Assembly: GCF_014646095.1 (NCBI RefSeq)
Contig: NZ_BMMU01000001.1
Location: 558,001 to 622,000 of the forward strand
Direction of reading: 5' to 3'
Source: Streptomyces lacrimifluminis
GTDB taxonomy: Bacteria; Actinomycetota; Actinomycetes; Streptomycetales; Streptomycetaceae
DNA length: 64,000 nucleotides
Shown here: piece by piece, positions 7,921 through 17,016 of the stretch
Numbering within the stretch: the stretch's first letter is position 1
Layout of the letters: each line of letters starts with the position of its first letter
Position numbers and translations under genes: made by a program
The notes under the pieces: model-generated
What the model saw: only the letters and a program-made list of their open reading frames with translations
Databases searched by the model: none
Told to the model about the DNA's origin: nothing

Positions 7921-10490
7921 CTGTGCTGAAGACCTCGATGCGCAACTTCTTCGCGCACAAGGGCCGGATGGCCCTGTCGGCGGTGGCCGTGCTGCTGTCG
8001 GTGGCGTTCGTGTGCGGGACCCTCGTCTTCACCGACACCATGAACACGACGTTCGACAAGCTGTTCGCGGTCGGCACCCCCGACGTCACGGTGTCGCCGA
8101 AGGCGGCCAAGAGCGACGGCAGTACCCCGCAGAACGGGGTGCCCGAGTCGCTGCCGGCCTCCGTGCTGGCGAAGGCGCAGCAGGCCCAGGGCGTCAAGTC
8201 GGCTGAGGGCGCGGTCGTTTCGATGAACGTGACCGTCGTCAACAGCGAGAACGAGAACATGGGGTCGAGCACCGGGGCGCCGACCTTCGCGGGCAACTGG
8301 ACGCGCAACGACCTGCGTTCGATGGAGATCACCAGCGGTCACGCACCACGCGGGCCCACCGAGGTCATGGTCGACGCCGACACCGCCGACAAGCACCACC
8401 TGAAGATGGGTGACGAGCTTCGTACCATCACGCAGACCGGTGACATCACCGCGCGGATCGTCGGCATCGCCACCTTCAAGGTGACCAACCCCGGTGCCGC
8501 CGTCGTCTACTTCGACACCGCCACCGCACAGCGTGAACTCCTGGGCGCCACCGGCCGGTTCACCCAGCTCAACGTCACGGCGGCCGACGGGGTCACCGAC
8601 ACGCAGCTCAAGCAGAACGTCACCCAGGCCCTCACGGCCAGCGGCGCGTTCAAGGTACAGACGCAGAAGGAGTACTCCGACGAGAGCCGTGAGGGCATCG
8701 GCGAGTTCATGAACGTCATCAAGTACGCCATGCTCGGCTTCGCCGGGATCGCGTTCCTGGTCGGCATCTTCCTGATCATCAACACCTTCTCGATGCTGGT
8801 CGCCCAGCGGACCCGCGAGATCGGTTTGATGCGGGCGATCGGCTCCTCCCGCAAGCAGGTCAACCGGTCCGTGCTGGTGGAGGCACTGCTGCTCGGCTTC
8901 GTAGGATCGGTCCTCGGTGTCGGCGCGGGGGTCGGCATCGCGATCGGCCTGATGAAGCTGATGTCGATGGCCGGCATGAACCTCTCCACCGACGATCTGA
9001 CGGTGAAGGTGACCACCCCGGTGATCGGACTGGTCCTCGGCGTCGTCGTCACCGTCCTCGCCGCCTACCTCCCCGCCCGCCGCGCCGGCAAGGTCTCCCC
9101 GATGGCCGCACTCCGCGACGCCGGCACCCCGGCCGACGGCAAGGCGGGCCTCGTACGGGGTCTCATCGGCCTGGTCCTGACGGGCGCCGGCGGCTACGCC
9201 CTCTACCTGGCAGCCACCGCCGACAAGGCCAGCGACGGTTCGATGGTCCTCGGCGCGGGCATCGTGCTCACGCTCCTCGGGTTCGTCATCATCGGCCCGC
9301 TCCTCGCGGGCGGCGTCGTACGGGCGCTCAGCGCCGTACTGCTGCGGGGCTTCGGGCCCGTCGGCCGGCTCGCCGAGCGCAACGCGCTGCGCAACCCGCG
9401 CCGTACGGGTGCCACCGGTGCGGCCCTGATGATCGGGCTCGCCCTGGTCGCCTGCCTCTCGGTGGTCGGCTCGTCGATGGTCGCCTCGGCGACGAGCGAG
9501 CTGGACGCGTCGGTCGGCGCGGACTTCATCGTCCAGGGCAACCAGCGGATAGTGCCGCAGGCGGAGGCGGCGATGAAGCGCTCGCCCGGCCTGACCCACG
9601 TCACCCGCTACAAGGAGGTCGAGGTCACGCTGACCCCGCCCGACGGCAGGGCCGAGAAGACCCAGCTGACGGCGGCCGACCCGACGTACGCCTCCGACCT
9701 GCGCCGCACGACCATCTCGGGCACGCTGAGCGCCGCGTACGGCAAGGACGCCATGTCGCTGGGCTCCGCCTACGCCAAGGAGCACGGTGTGCGGGTCGGC
9801 GAGACGATGACCGTCGCCTTCAAGGGCGGCTCGACGGCGAAGCTCAAGGTGGCCGCGATCACGGACGACGACGTGGCGATCGACAAGGGCTCGCAGTACC
9901 TGTCCATCGCGACGGTGGAGAAGTACCTGCCGGCGGACAGGATCCCGCCGAACAGCCTGATGTTCGCCTCGGCGAAGAAGGGCGAGGAGAAGGAGGCCTA
10001 CGCGGCGCTGAAGAAGGCCTTCGACCCCTACCCGCAGTACCAGGTCCGCGACCAGACCGACTACAAGCAGGAACTCAAGGACCAGATCGGCCAGCTCCTG
10101 AACATGGTCTACGGCCTGCTCGCCCTGGCGATCGTGGTAGCCGTCCTGGGTGTGGTCAACACCCTCGCCCTGTCGGTGGTGGAGCGGACGCGGGAGATCG
10201 GCCTGATGCGGGCGATCGGTATGTCGCGGCGCCAGCTGCGCCGGATGATCCGCATGGAGTCGGTGGTGATCGCCCTCTTCGGCGCACTGCTGGGCCTAGG
10301 CCTGGGAATGGGCTGGGGCGCGACGGCCCAGCGGCTGCTGGCGCTGGAGGGCCTGAAGGTCCTGGAGATCCCCTGGCCGACGATCATCGGCGTGTTCGTC
10401 GGATCGGCCTTCGTGGGGCTGGTCGCGGCGCTGGTGCCGGCGTTCAGGGCCGGACGGATGAACGTGCTGAACGCCATCGCTACGGACTGA
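7917..10490 (+). CDS. FtsX/MacB-like ABC transporter permease
   Basis: 857 residues. An N-terminal transmembrane helix (MALSAVAVLLSVAFVCGTL) is followed by a large extracytoplasmic domain. Two FtsX-type transmembrane bundles (about 265-410 and about 735-857) each carry the sequence VxRTREIGLMRAIG, and a central helix pair lies near 420-480. This is the usual long actinobacterial layout with duplicated FtsX domains. It overlaps the ATPase gene by four bases and ends at a hairpin terminator. It is 12 residues longer than its paralogue at 37552-40089. Role: export or mechanotransmission; the cargo cannot be read from the sequence. Confidence 0.92.
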   Translation: MTVLKTSMRNFFAHKGRMALSAVAVLLSVAFVCGTLVFTDTMNTTFDKLFAVGTPDVTVSPKAAKSDGSTPQNGVPESLPASVLAKAQQAQGVKSAEGAVVSMNVTVVNSENENMGSSTGAPTFAGNWTRNDLRSMEITSGHAPRGPTEVMVDADTADKHHLKMGDELRTITQTGDITARIVGIATFKVTNPGAAVVYFDTATAQRELLGATGRFTQLNVTAADGVTDTQLKQNVTQALTASGAFKVQTQKEYSDESREGIGEFMNVIKYAMLGFAGIAFLVGIFLIINTFSMLVAQRTREIGLMRAIGSSRKQVNRSVLVEALLLGFVGSVLGVGAGVGIAIGLMKLMSMAGMNLSTDDLTVKVTTPVIGLVLGVVVTVLAAYLPARRAGKVSPMAALRDAGTPADGKAGLVRGLIGLVLTGAGGYALYLAATADKASDGSMVLGAGIVLTLLGFVIIGPLLAGGVVRALSAVLLRGFGPVGRLAERNALRNPRRTGATGAALMIGLALVACLSVVGSSMVASATSELDASVGADFIVQGNQRIVPQAEAAMKRSPGLTHVTRYKEVEVTLTPPDGRAEKTQLTAADPTYASDLRRTTISGTLSAAYGKDAMSLGSAYAKEHGVRVGETMTVAFKGGSTAKLKVAAITDDDVAIDKGSQYLSIATVEKYLPADRIPPNSLMFASAKKGEEKEAYAALKKAFDPYPQYQVRDQTDYKQELKDQIGQLLNMVYGLLALAIVVAVLGVVNTLALSVVERTREIGLMRAIGMSRRQLRRMIRMESVVIALFGALLGLGLGMGWGATAQRLLALEGLKVLEIPWPTIIGVFVGSAFVGLVAALVPAFRAGRMNVLNAIATD

Positions 10491-10509
10491 CTGGCCGGGG
10501 GGAGCGGGG

Positions 10510-10533
10510 AACGGGGGAACGGGGGAACGGGGG
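10510..10533. repeat. Three tandem copies of AACGGGGG
   Basis: Exact 8-bp units at 10510, 10518 and 10526 lie between the permease stop and its terminator. Probably replication slippage; no function seen. Confidence 0.7.
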
Positions 10534-10536
10534 AGG

Positions 10537-10579
10537 GCCCGGTGTCGGAGAGCCTGCGGACTCTCTGGCGCCGGGCTTT
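10537..10579 (+). terminator. Terminator of the first ABC operon
   Basis: The arms GCCCGGTGTCGGAGAG (10537-10552) and CTCTCTGGCGCCGGGC (10561-10576) pair with one small mismatch around an 8-base loop and are followed by TTTG. Confidence 0.8.
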
Positions 10580-10749
10580 GTGCTGAGGTGGGTTCAGGGG
10601 CCTCTCCACCTTGCGGTACCTGTGGTGGCGCGGGGAACGCCCTGCATCCACCCCACCGGTGCATCAGATTGTCTGGCGAGCGGTTTGCTTGACTGATCGG
10701 AGTCGCCCGACTACGGCACGGGCATACGCTTGACGGGAGGCGAGTGCCG

Positions 10750-11991
10750 ATGTCCACAGGGTTGGCAGACAACGTCAGGAAGTTTCGGCGTACGGCCGGA
10801 CTGAGCCAAGAGGGCTTGGCTGAAGCGGCGGATCTGTCGCTGAGCACCGTGCGCAAGGTGGAGCAGGGCGGGCACGTCAGCATGGACACGCTTGCTGCCC
10901 TTGCCCGCGCGTTGGGGGTCTCGACGTCCGCCCTGTTCGCCACGGAAGCGCCGAAGCCCGTACTGGGTACGGAGGATGAGGAGAACCGGCGCTACCTGGC
11001 GGAGCTGAGGCGCGCTCTCATGCCTCCGGTCGGGCTCTCGGTGCCGCTGTCCGAGCCCGGTGACGCGGGGGAAGTGTCCGCCATCCGGCAAGGTGTGCAG
11101 GACGGTCACGCGCTCTACCAGGCCGACCGGTACACGTCTGTCGCCCGGAAGTTGCCCGGCCTGCTGCGTTCTTCCGAAGCCGCTGTTGCCGTCCTCGAAG
11201 GCGAGGAGCAGCAGCACGCCACGATCGCGCGGGCGCATGCGCTGTTGCTCACGGGTAAGTTCCTGACTCAGGTCCGGCAGTACGACATGGCCTATTTCGC
11301 GCTCGCCGAGGCTATTCGCCTTGCCCGTGAGGCCAGCCGAACTCAGTTGGCGGCAACGGGAGTTGTGGGGTTGTGCTGGCTCTTGTTGCGGCAGGACCGG
11401 TTCGACGAGTCCGAGCAGCTCGCGGCGCAGACGGCGGCGGAGGTCGAACCGCGCATGTCCGGTGCGACGCCCGAAAGTCTCGCAGTGTGGGGTGAGCTGT
11501 GGCTGAGGGTCGCGGCGGCGTCGGTGCGGAACAACCGGCCGGACGTGGCGCAGGAAGCTCGCCGGATGGCACGAACCGCCGGGGGCGCGCTGGACGGTGA
11601 ACACGTCGACTTCCCCGCGCACTGGGGTGCGTTCGGTCCCGTCACCGTTGAGGCGAAGGCCGTGGAGGACCTGTCGTTGATCGGCGATTCGCGGGGCGTG
11701 CTCCGTCGGGCCGACGAGGGACCGCTGAGTGCCAGAGCAGTGCGGAACTACGGGGCGTTGAGCCCCAGTAGTTGGGGCCGGCATCGGCTGGACGTCGCCC
11801 GCGCTCACGTGGTGCTCGGTTCGCACCAGGACGCCATGGATGAGCTGACCCGCATCCGCCGTTCGTCCAGCGAGTGGATGACGCATCAGCCCATGGCCCG
11901 GCGCGTGATGGAAGACGTCCTCAAGACCCGTAAGCGGACGCTGACGGAAGACATGCGCAGCATGGCGGCCCATCTCCGGGTCGCCGGCTAG
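10750..11991 (+). CDS. XRE-family HTH regulator with TPR-like C-terminus
   Basis: 413 residues. An ATG at 10750 sits 9 bases after GGGAGG; the GTG at 10744 is too close to it. Residues 4-65 are a Cro/CI helix-turn-helix, with GLSQEGLAEAADLSLSTV as the HTH and KVEQGG as the recognition turn. The remaining about 330 residues are Ala/Leu-rich helices resembling TPR-like ligand domains of Streptomyces XRE regulators. The gene stands alone but is followed by two small genes that may form a module with it. TPR-XRE proteins in Gram-positives often respond to peptides, but no peptide gene is evident here. It is a DNA-binding cytoplasmic protein; targets are unknown. Confidence 0.82.
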   Translation: MSTGLADNVRKFRRTAGLSQEGLAEAADLSLSTVRKVEQGGHVSMDTLAALARALGVSTSALFATEAPKPVLGTEDEENRRYLAELRRALMPPVGLSVPLSEPGDAGEVSAIRQGVQDGHALYQADRYTSVARKLPGLLRSSEAAVAVLEGEEQQHATIARAHALLLTGKFLTQVRQYDMAYFALAEAIRLAREASRTQLAATGVVGLCWLLLRQDRFDESEQLAAQTAAEVEPRMSGATPESLAVWGELWLRVAAASVRNNRPDVAQEARRMARTAGGALDGEHVDFPAHWGAFGPVTVEAKAVEDLSLIGDSRGVLRRADEGPLSARAVRNYGALSPSSWGRHRLDVARAHVVLGSHQDAMDELTRIRRSSSEWMTHQPMARRVMEDVLKTRKRTLTEDMRSMAAHLRVAG

Positions 11992-12115
11992 GCATTGCGG
12001 AGCGTAGCAGTTCGGTCGCGCAGGGCGCTGGACTATCGCTCTGGGCACGTGGATCGAGCCACTGAGCCGCCCGTAGGTTCCCTCTACCGAGCAACTATCA
12101 GAGGGAGCCGAAGCG

Positions 12116-12520
12116 ATGCAGAAAACGGACGGCGGTCGGCAGCGGCGGCGCGACCTGGCCGAGGTGCCATCCGGACACCGGCCGCGGTTGCTGCCCTGGA
12201 CGACGGAGGACGGCAAACGCTGCTTGCTGAGCACTGACGACGAAGGCGGGTTCTTGTCCCGGCTTGCCGACGATTTCGAAGCCGCGCGGCTCGCAATGGG
12301 CGCGGACACGCTCAAGGAAGCGTCCAAGGTGCTGAACAACCTCATGTCCACGCATGCAGAGGTGCGCTACACGTTGCTGCGGCTGACGGAGTGCCTGACG
12401 GACGCCCTGCGGATCGCAGAAAGCCGGGGACTGCGCCTGTCCCTGCCCGAGAGCAGCGAAGACGAAGAGGGCGACGAAGCCGACGACAGCCCCGCACAGC
12501 CCGCCGAGGCGTCCGCATGA
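12116..12520 (+). CDS. Small acidic hypothetical protein in the XRE-linked module
   Basis: 134 residues starting at the ATG at 12116 behind GAGGGAGCC. It has an Arg-rich N-terminus, a central helical region with CLLSTDDEGGFLSRLADDF, and an acidic, Pro/Ala-rich C-terminus (EDEEGDEADD). There is no signal peptide or membrane segment. Its stop overlaps the start of the next gene (ATGA), so the two are translationally coupled. Similar small proteins accompany XRE regulators in Streptomyces, but I do not recognise a named family. Confidence 0.6.
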   Translation: MQKTDGGRQRRRDLAEVPSGHRPRLLPWTTEDGKRCLLSTDDEGGFLSRLADDFEAARLAMGADTLKEASKVLNNLMSTHAEVRYTLLRLTECLTDALRIAESRGLRLSLPESSEDEEGDEADDSPAQPAEASA

Positions 12521-12744
12521 GCCGTGCCGTTCTGCGCTACGTCCCCCACACCATCCGACATGAGCCGGAAGGCGGAGTCGCCTTCGAAGCCTTCTGTGTG
12601 ACACCCGGCTGCGACGAAAATTCCGGCTCGCAGGAAGAGCAGGAAACGGCGCAGGACTGGTGTCTGCGCCACACCGGCCGTACTGGTCATGGCCTCTTTC
12701 GCCGCGTCGTGACCGACCACGCCCGTGTGACTCGGAACGAGTAG
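12517..12744 (+). CDS. DUF7848-like small protein
   Basis: 75 residues translated from an ATG overlapping the previous stop by four bases. The sequence contains IRHEPEGG, then FCVTPGCDENSG and DWCLRHTGRTGHGLFRR. The spaced cysteines and His (C-x4-C and WCLRHT-x3-GH) suggest a small metal-binding or compact fold and are typical of small Streptomyces proteins encoded beside XRE regulators. The family name is from memory. The operon position implies a role tied to the regulator system, otherwise unknown. Confidence 0.6.
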   Translation: MSRAVLRYVPHTIRHEPEGGVAFEAFCVTPGCDENSGSQEEQETAQDWCLRHTGRTGHGLFRRVVTDHARVTRNE

Positions 12745-12864
12745 AGAACCCGGTCCGCTGATGCGGGCCTGTGCTGCCGAAGCGGTGGGGGCGGGTGGGC
12801 GGGAAACAGAGTTGCGAGGACCGGACTATTTCAGGGGGCCGACGAGGCGGACGTTGTCCACAGG

Positions 12865-12886
12865 CGCCGCGCCCGTTGGCGCGGCG
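12865..12886. promoter_or_regulatory. Perfect hairpin upstream of mfd
   Basis: CGCCGCGCC, loop CGTT, GGCGCGGCG. It lies 86 bases upstream of the mfd start in the only gene-free stretch before it. It could end transcription from the XRE module or be a 5'-leader element; no T-tract follows. Confidence 0.45.
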
Positions 12887-12972
12887 TCGTACGCTGGACA
12901 CCCCCGGCCCGTTAGACGTGTCGGGCGATTCCCGTTGCCCACTCCTGACGAACCCCTGACGAAAGCCCCCTC

Positions 12973-15900
12973 ATGAGCCTGCACGGTCTGCTCGACGTCG
13001 TAGTCAAGGACGCCGCCCTCGCGGAAGCGATCAAGGCCGCCGGCGACGGCAACCGTATGCACGTCGACCTGGTCGGACCACCCGCCGCCCGCCCCTTCGC
13101 CGTGGCCGCGCTGGCCCGCGAGGCCGGGCGCCCGGTGCTGGCCGTGACCGCGACCGGCCGCGAGGCCGAGGATCTCGCCGCCGCCCTCAGGACGCTGCTG
13201 CCGCCGGACACGGTCGCCGAGTACCCGGCCTGGGAGACTCTCCCGCACGAGCGGCTGTCCCCCCGCAGCGACACCGTCGGGCGCCGCCTCGCCGTACTGC
13301 GCCGCCTCACGCACCCCAGCACGGATGACCCGGAGACCGGCCCGGTCTCGGTCGTCGTCGCCCCCGTCCGCTCCGTACTCCAGCCGCAGGTCAAGGGGCT
13401 CGGCGAGCTGGAACCGGTCGCACTGCGCACCGGTCGGACCGCCGACCTGGGCGCTGTCGTCGAGGCGCTGGCCGCCGCCGCGTACTCGCGCGTCGAGCTG
13501 GTCGAGAAGCGGGGCGAGTTCGCCGTACGCGGCGGCATCCTCGATGTGTTCCCGCCCACCGAGGAGCACCCCCTCCGGGTGGAGTTCTGGGGCGACGACA
13601 TCGAGGAGATCCGTTACTTCAAGGTCGCCGACCAGCGCTCCCTCGAAGTCGCCGCGCACGGACTGTGGGCGCCGCCCTGCCGCGAGCTGCTGCTCACCGA
13701 TCAGGTGCGGGAGCGGGCCGCGGCCCTCGCCGAGGCCCACCCGGAGCTCGGCGAGCTGCTCGGCAAGATCGCCGAGGGGATCGCCGTCGAGGGCATGGAG
13801 TCCCTCGCTCCAGTGCTCGTCGACGACATGGAGCTGCTGCTGGACGTCCTGCCCAAGGGGTCGATGGCCGTCGTGTGCGACCCGGAGCGGGTACGGACGA
13901 GGGCCGCCGACCTGGTGGCGACCAGCCAGGAGTTCCTGCAGGCCTCCTGGGCGGCCACCGCGGGCGGCGGCGAGGCGCCCATCGACGTCGGCGCGGCCTC
14001 CCTGTGGTCCATCGCCGACGTCCGGGACCGGGCGCGCGAGCTGGACATGATGTGGTGGTCGGTGTCGCCGTTCGCCGCCGACGAGGAACTGGACGCCGAC
14101 ACGCTCAAGCTGGGCATGCACGCGCCCGAGACCTACCGCGGGGACACCGCGAAGGCGCTCGCCGACACCAAGGGCTGGCTCGCGGACGGCTGGCGCACGG
14201 TGTTCGTCACGGAGGCGCACGGCCCGGCGGCCCGTACGGTCGAGGTGCTCGGCGGGGAGGGCATCGCGGCCCGCCTGGAAGCCGACCTGACCTCCCTGAC
14301 CCCCTCCGTCGTACAGGTGGCGTGCGGCTCGATCGACTTCGGGTTCGTCGACACCAAGCTGAAGCTCGCCGTGCTCACCGAGACCGACCTCACCGGGCAG
14401 AAGGCCGCCGGCAAGGACGGCGCCCGCATGCCCGCCCGGCGCCGCAAGACCATCGACCCGCTCACCCTCGAGACCGGCGACTACATCGTGCACGAGCAGC
14501 ACGGTGTGGGCCGGTACATCGAGATGGTCCAGCGGACCGTGCAGACCGCCACCCGCGAGTACCTCGTGGTCGAGTACGCGCCCGCCAAGCGCGGCCAGCC
14601 CGGCGACCGCCTCTACATCCCCACCGACCAGCTCGAACAGATCACCAAGTACGTCGGCGGCGAGTCCCCCACCCTCCACCGCCTCGGCGGCGCCGACTGG
14701 ACGAAGACCAAGGCGCGCGCCAAGAAGGCCGTCAAGGAGATCGCGGCCGACCTGATCAAGCTGTACAGCGCCCGCATGGCGGCCCCCGGGCACGCCTTCG
14801 GGCCCGACACGCCCTGGCAGCGCGAGCTGGAGGACGCCTTCCCGTACGTGGAGACGCCCGACCAGCTGACCACGATCGCCGAGGTCAAGGACGACATGGA
14901 GAAGACGGTCCCGATGGACCGCCTGATCTGCGGCGACGTCGGCTACGGCAAGACGGAGATCGCCGTCCGCGCCGCCTTCAAGGCCGTCCAGGACGGCAAG
15001 CAGGTCGCCGTCCTCGTCCCCACAACGCTCCTCGTACAGCAGCACTTCGGCACCTTCGGCGAGCGCTATTCCCAATTCCCGGTCAACGTACGGGCGTTGA
15101 GCCGCTTCCAGACGGACACCGAGGCGAAGGCCACCCTGGAGGGTCTGCGCGAGGGCTCGGTGGACGTCGTCATCGGAACCCACCGCCTGTTCTCCTCCGA
15201 GACCAAGTTCAAGGACCTCGGGCTCGTCATCGTCGACGAGGAGCAGCGGTTCGGCGTCGAGCACAAGGAGCAGCTGAAGAAGCTGCGCGCCAACGTCGAC
15301 GTGCTGACCATGTCCGCGACGCCCATCCCCCGTACGCTCGAAATGGCGGTCACCGGCATCCGCGAGATGTCGACGATCACCACCCCGCCGGAGGAACGCC
15401 ACCCGGTACTGACCTTCGTCGGCCCGTACGAGGAGAAGCAGATCGGCGCCGCGATCCGCCGTGAACTGCTGCGCGAGGGCCAGGTCTTCTACATCCACAA
15501 CCGCGTCGAGTCCATCGACCGGGCGGCGGCACGGCTGAGGGAGATCGTCCCCGAGGCGCGGATCGCGACCGCCCACGGCCAGATGTCCGAGCAGGCGCTG
15601 GAGCAAGTCGTCGTCGACTTCTGGGAGAAGCGGTACGACGTCCTCGTGTCGACGACGATCGTCGAGTCCGGCATCGACATCTCCAACGCCAACACGCTCA
15701 TCGTGGAGCGCGGAGACAACTTCGGTCTGTCCCAACTCCACCAGCTGAGAGGGCGAGTTGGGCGTGGGAGGGAGCGCGGTTACGCCTACTTCCTCTATCC
15801 GCCGGAGAAGCCTCTGACCGAGACCGCCCACGAGCGGCTCGCCACCATCGCCCAGCACACCGAGATGGGCGCCGGCATGTACGTCGCCATGAAGGACCTG

Positions 15901-16503
15901 GAGATCCGCGGCGCCGGAAACCTCCTCGGCGGCGAACAGTCCGGCCACATCGCGGGAGTCGGCTTCGACCTGTACGTACGGATGGTCGGCGAGGCCGTCG
16001 CGGACTACCGGGCCTCGCTGGAGGGCGGGGTGGAGGAGGAGCCGCCGCTGGAGGTCAAGATCGAGCTCCCGGTCGACGCGCACGTCCCGCACGACTACGC
16101 CCCCGGCGAGCGGCTGCGCCTCGCGGCCTACCGTGCCATCGCCGCCGCCAACACGGAGGCCGACATCAAGGCCGTACGGGAGGAACTCGTCGACCGCTAC
16201 GGCAAGTTGCCCGAGCCGGTCGAGAACCTGCTGCTGGTGGCGGGGCTGCGGATGCTCGCGCGGGCCTGCGGGGTCGGTGACATCGTGCTCCAGGGCACCA
16301 ACATCCGCTTCTCGCCGGTGGAGTTGAGGGAGTCGCAGGAGCTGCGGCTCAAGCGTCTCTACCCGGGGACGGTCATCAAGCCGACCGCGCACCAGATCCT
16401 CGTACCGCGCCCCAAGACGGCGAAGGTGGGCGGAAAGCCTCTGGTCGGGCGGGAGTTGCTGGGCTGGACCGGGGAGTTCCTGGCTTCGATCCTGGGGTCG
16501 TGA
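12973..16503 (+). CDS. mfd: Transcription-repair coupling factor Mfd
   Basis: 1176 residues, the normal size for actinobacterial Mfd. The UvrB-homology region is at residues 1-450 (YPAWETLPHERLSP, VRGGILDVFPP). The RNA-polymerase-interaction/CarD-like domain is near 500-575 (DYIVHEQHGVGRYIEM, LYIPTDQLEQI). The translocase motor has Walker A CGDVGYGKTE (about 653), DEEQRFG (about 754), motif III MSATPIPRTL, and TRG/motif VI GRVGRGRERGYAYF. The C-terminal TRCF domain follows. It dislodges RNA polymerase stalled at lesions and recruits UvrA. The ATG at 12973 gives MSLHGLLD; the Shine-Dalgarno sequence is weak. The gene is single, ending at a strong terminator at 16576. Confidence 0.97.
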   Translation: MSLHGLLDVVVKDAALAEAIKAAGDGNRMHVDLVGPPAARPFAVAALAREAGRPVLAVTATGREAEDLAAALRTLLPPDTVAEYPAWETLPHERLSPRSDTVGRRLAVLRRLTHPSTDDPETGPVSVVVAPVRSVLQPQVKGLGELEPVALRTGRTADLGAVVEALAAAAYSRVELVEKRGEFAVRGGILDVFPPTEEHPLRVEFWGDDIEEIRYFKVADQRSLEVAAHGLWAPPCRELLLTDQVRERAAALAEAHPELGELLGKIAEGIAVEGMESLAPVLVDDMELLLDVLPKGSMAVVCDPERVRTRAADLVATSQEFLQASWAATAGGGEAPIDVGAASLWSIADVRDRARELDMMWWSVSPFAADEELDADTLKLGMHAPETYRGDTAKALADTKGWLADGWRTVFVTEAHGPAARTVEVLGGEGIAARLEADLTSLTPSVVQVACGSIDFGFVDTKLKLAVLTETDLTGQKAAGKDGARMPARRRKTIDPLTLETGDYIVHEQHGVGRYIEMVQRTVQTATREYLVVEYAPAKRGQPGDRLYIPTDQLEQITKYVGGESPTLHRLGGADWTKTKARAKKAVKEIAADLIKLYSARMAAPGHAFGPDTPWQRELEDAFPYVETPDQLTTIAEVKDDMEKTVPMDRLICGDVGYGKTEIAVRAAFKAVQDGKQVAVLVPTTLLVQQHFGTFGERYSQFPVNVRALSRFQTDTEAKATLEGLREGSVDVVIGTHRLFSSETKFKDLGLVIVDEEQRFGVEHKEQLKKLRANVDVLTMSATPIPRTLEMAVTGIREMSTITTPPEERHPVLTFVGPYEEKQIGAAIRRELLREGQVFYIHNRVESIDRAAARLREIVPEARIATAHGQMSEQALEQVVVDFWEKRYDVLVSTTIVESGIDISNANTLIVERGDNFGLSQLHQLRGRVGRGRERGYAYFLYPPEKPLTETAHERLATIAQHTEMGAGMYVAMKDLEIRGAGNLLGGEQSGHIAGVGFDLYVRMVGEAVADYRASLEGGVEEEPPLEVKIELPVDAHVPHDYAPGERLRLAAYRAIAAANTEADIKAVREELVDRYGKLPEPVENLLLVAGLRMLARACGVGDIVLQGTNIRFSPVELRESQELRLKRLYPGTVIKPTAHQILVPRPKTAKVGGKPLVGRELLGWTGEFLASILGS

Positions 16504-16575
16504 GCGAGGCCGTGAATGAGGTGGTGAGTTCGCGGTCCTGCGCGAGGTCGTCGTGAGCGCGTAGGGAGTGGCAAG

Positions 16576-16621
16576 AGGAAGCCGCCCGTGGCCTGTTGGG
16601 GTCGTGGGCGGCTTCCTTTTT
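16576..16621 (+). terminator. Terminator after mfd
   Basis: 12-bp stem (AGGAAGCCGCCC / GGGCGGCTTCCT) with an 18-base loop followed by TTTT. It also lies between the convergent mfd and antitoxin-like genes. Confidence 0.88.
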
Positions 16622-16653
16622 ATCTCAGGCTTCGGGGACCTCCGGGGCTGGGG

Positions 16654-16842
16654 CTACGGCTGTTCGGGCCTGTCGCGATCGCGGTCCATCCCCATCGCGC
16701 CCTCGACCCGCTGCTGCCCGTCGTCGACCTGGCTCGTGTACTTGTCGCCCGTCTTCTCGTTGACCTTCTTCTCCGCGGCGTCGGAGGCATGGCGTCCCGT
16801 CCTGCCGCGCATCTGGCCCTTGAACTTGTCGAAGATGCCCAT
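16654..16842 (-). CDS. MT0933-like antitoxin-type small protein
   Basis: 62 residues with AAAAGGAGT before the ATG. The sequence starts MGIFDKFKGQMRGR and contains KKVNEKTGDKYTSQVDDGQ, which matches the MT0933_antitox family pattern (short helix, then 'D/EKTGgKY..QVD'). Members are small helical proteins linked to toxin-antitoxin systems in mycobacteria, but in Streptomyces they are often solitary. No toxin gene is adjacent here: the neighbours are mfd and a secreted nuclease. An antitoxin role is therefore unproven. Confidence 0.7.
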   Translation of the reverse strand: MGIFDKFKGQMRGRTGRHASDAAEKKVNEKTGDKYTSQVDDGQQRVEGAMGMDRDRDRPEQP

Positions 16843-17016
16843 CCAGAACTCCTTTTCGGAGGTGAGTCAGCAACGACGATACGCCCGCTTTGGGAAATAC
16901 GCCCCTTGAGTGCCGGTGGGCGCCCCTGTGGTGGGCAGAGGCTGCCCGATAGCCTGTCAGCCAGCGGGCATGAGACGGGCGAAGACGTGTACGGGGCAGC
17001 AGGGGAGGGACGTAAC

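Noticed and set aside
12826-16392. 1188-codon minus-strand frame opposite mfd
   Set aside because: It is antisense to a complete, motif-rich Mfd and has no recognisable domains.
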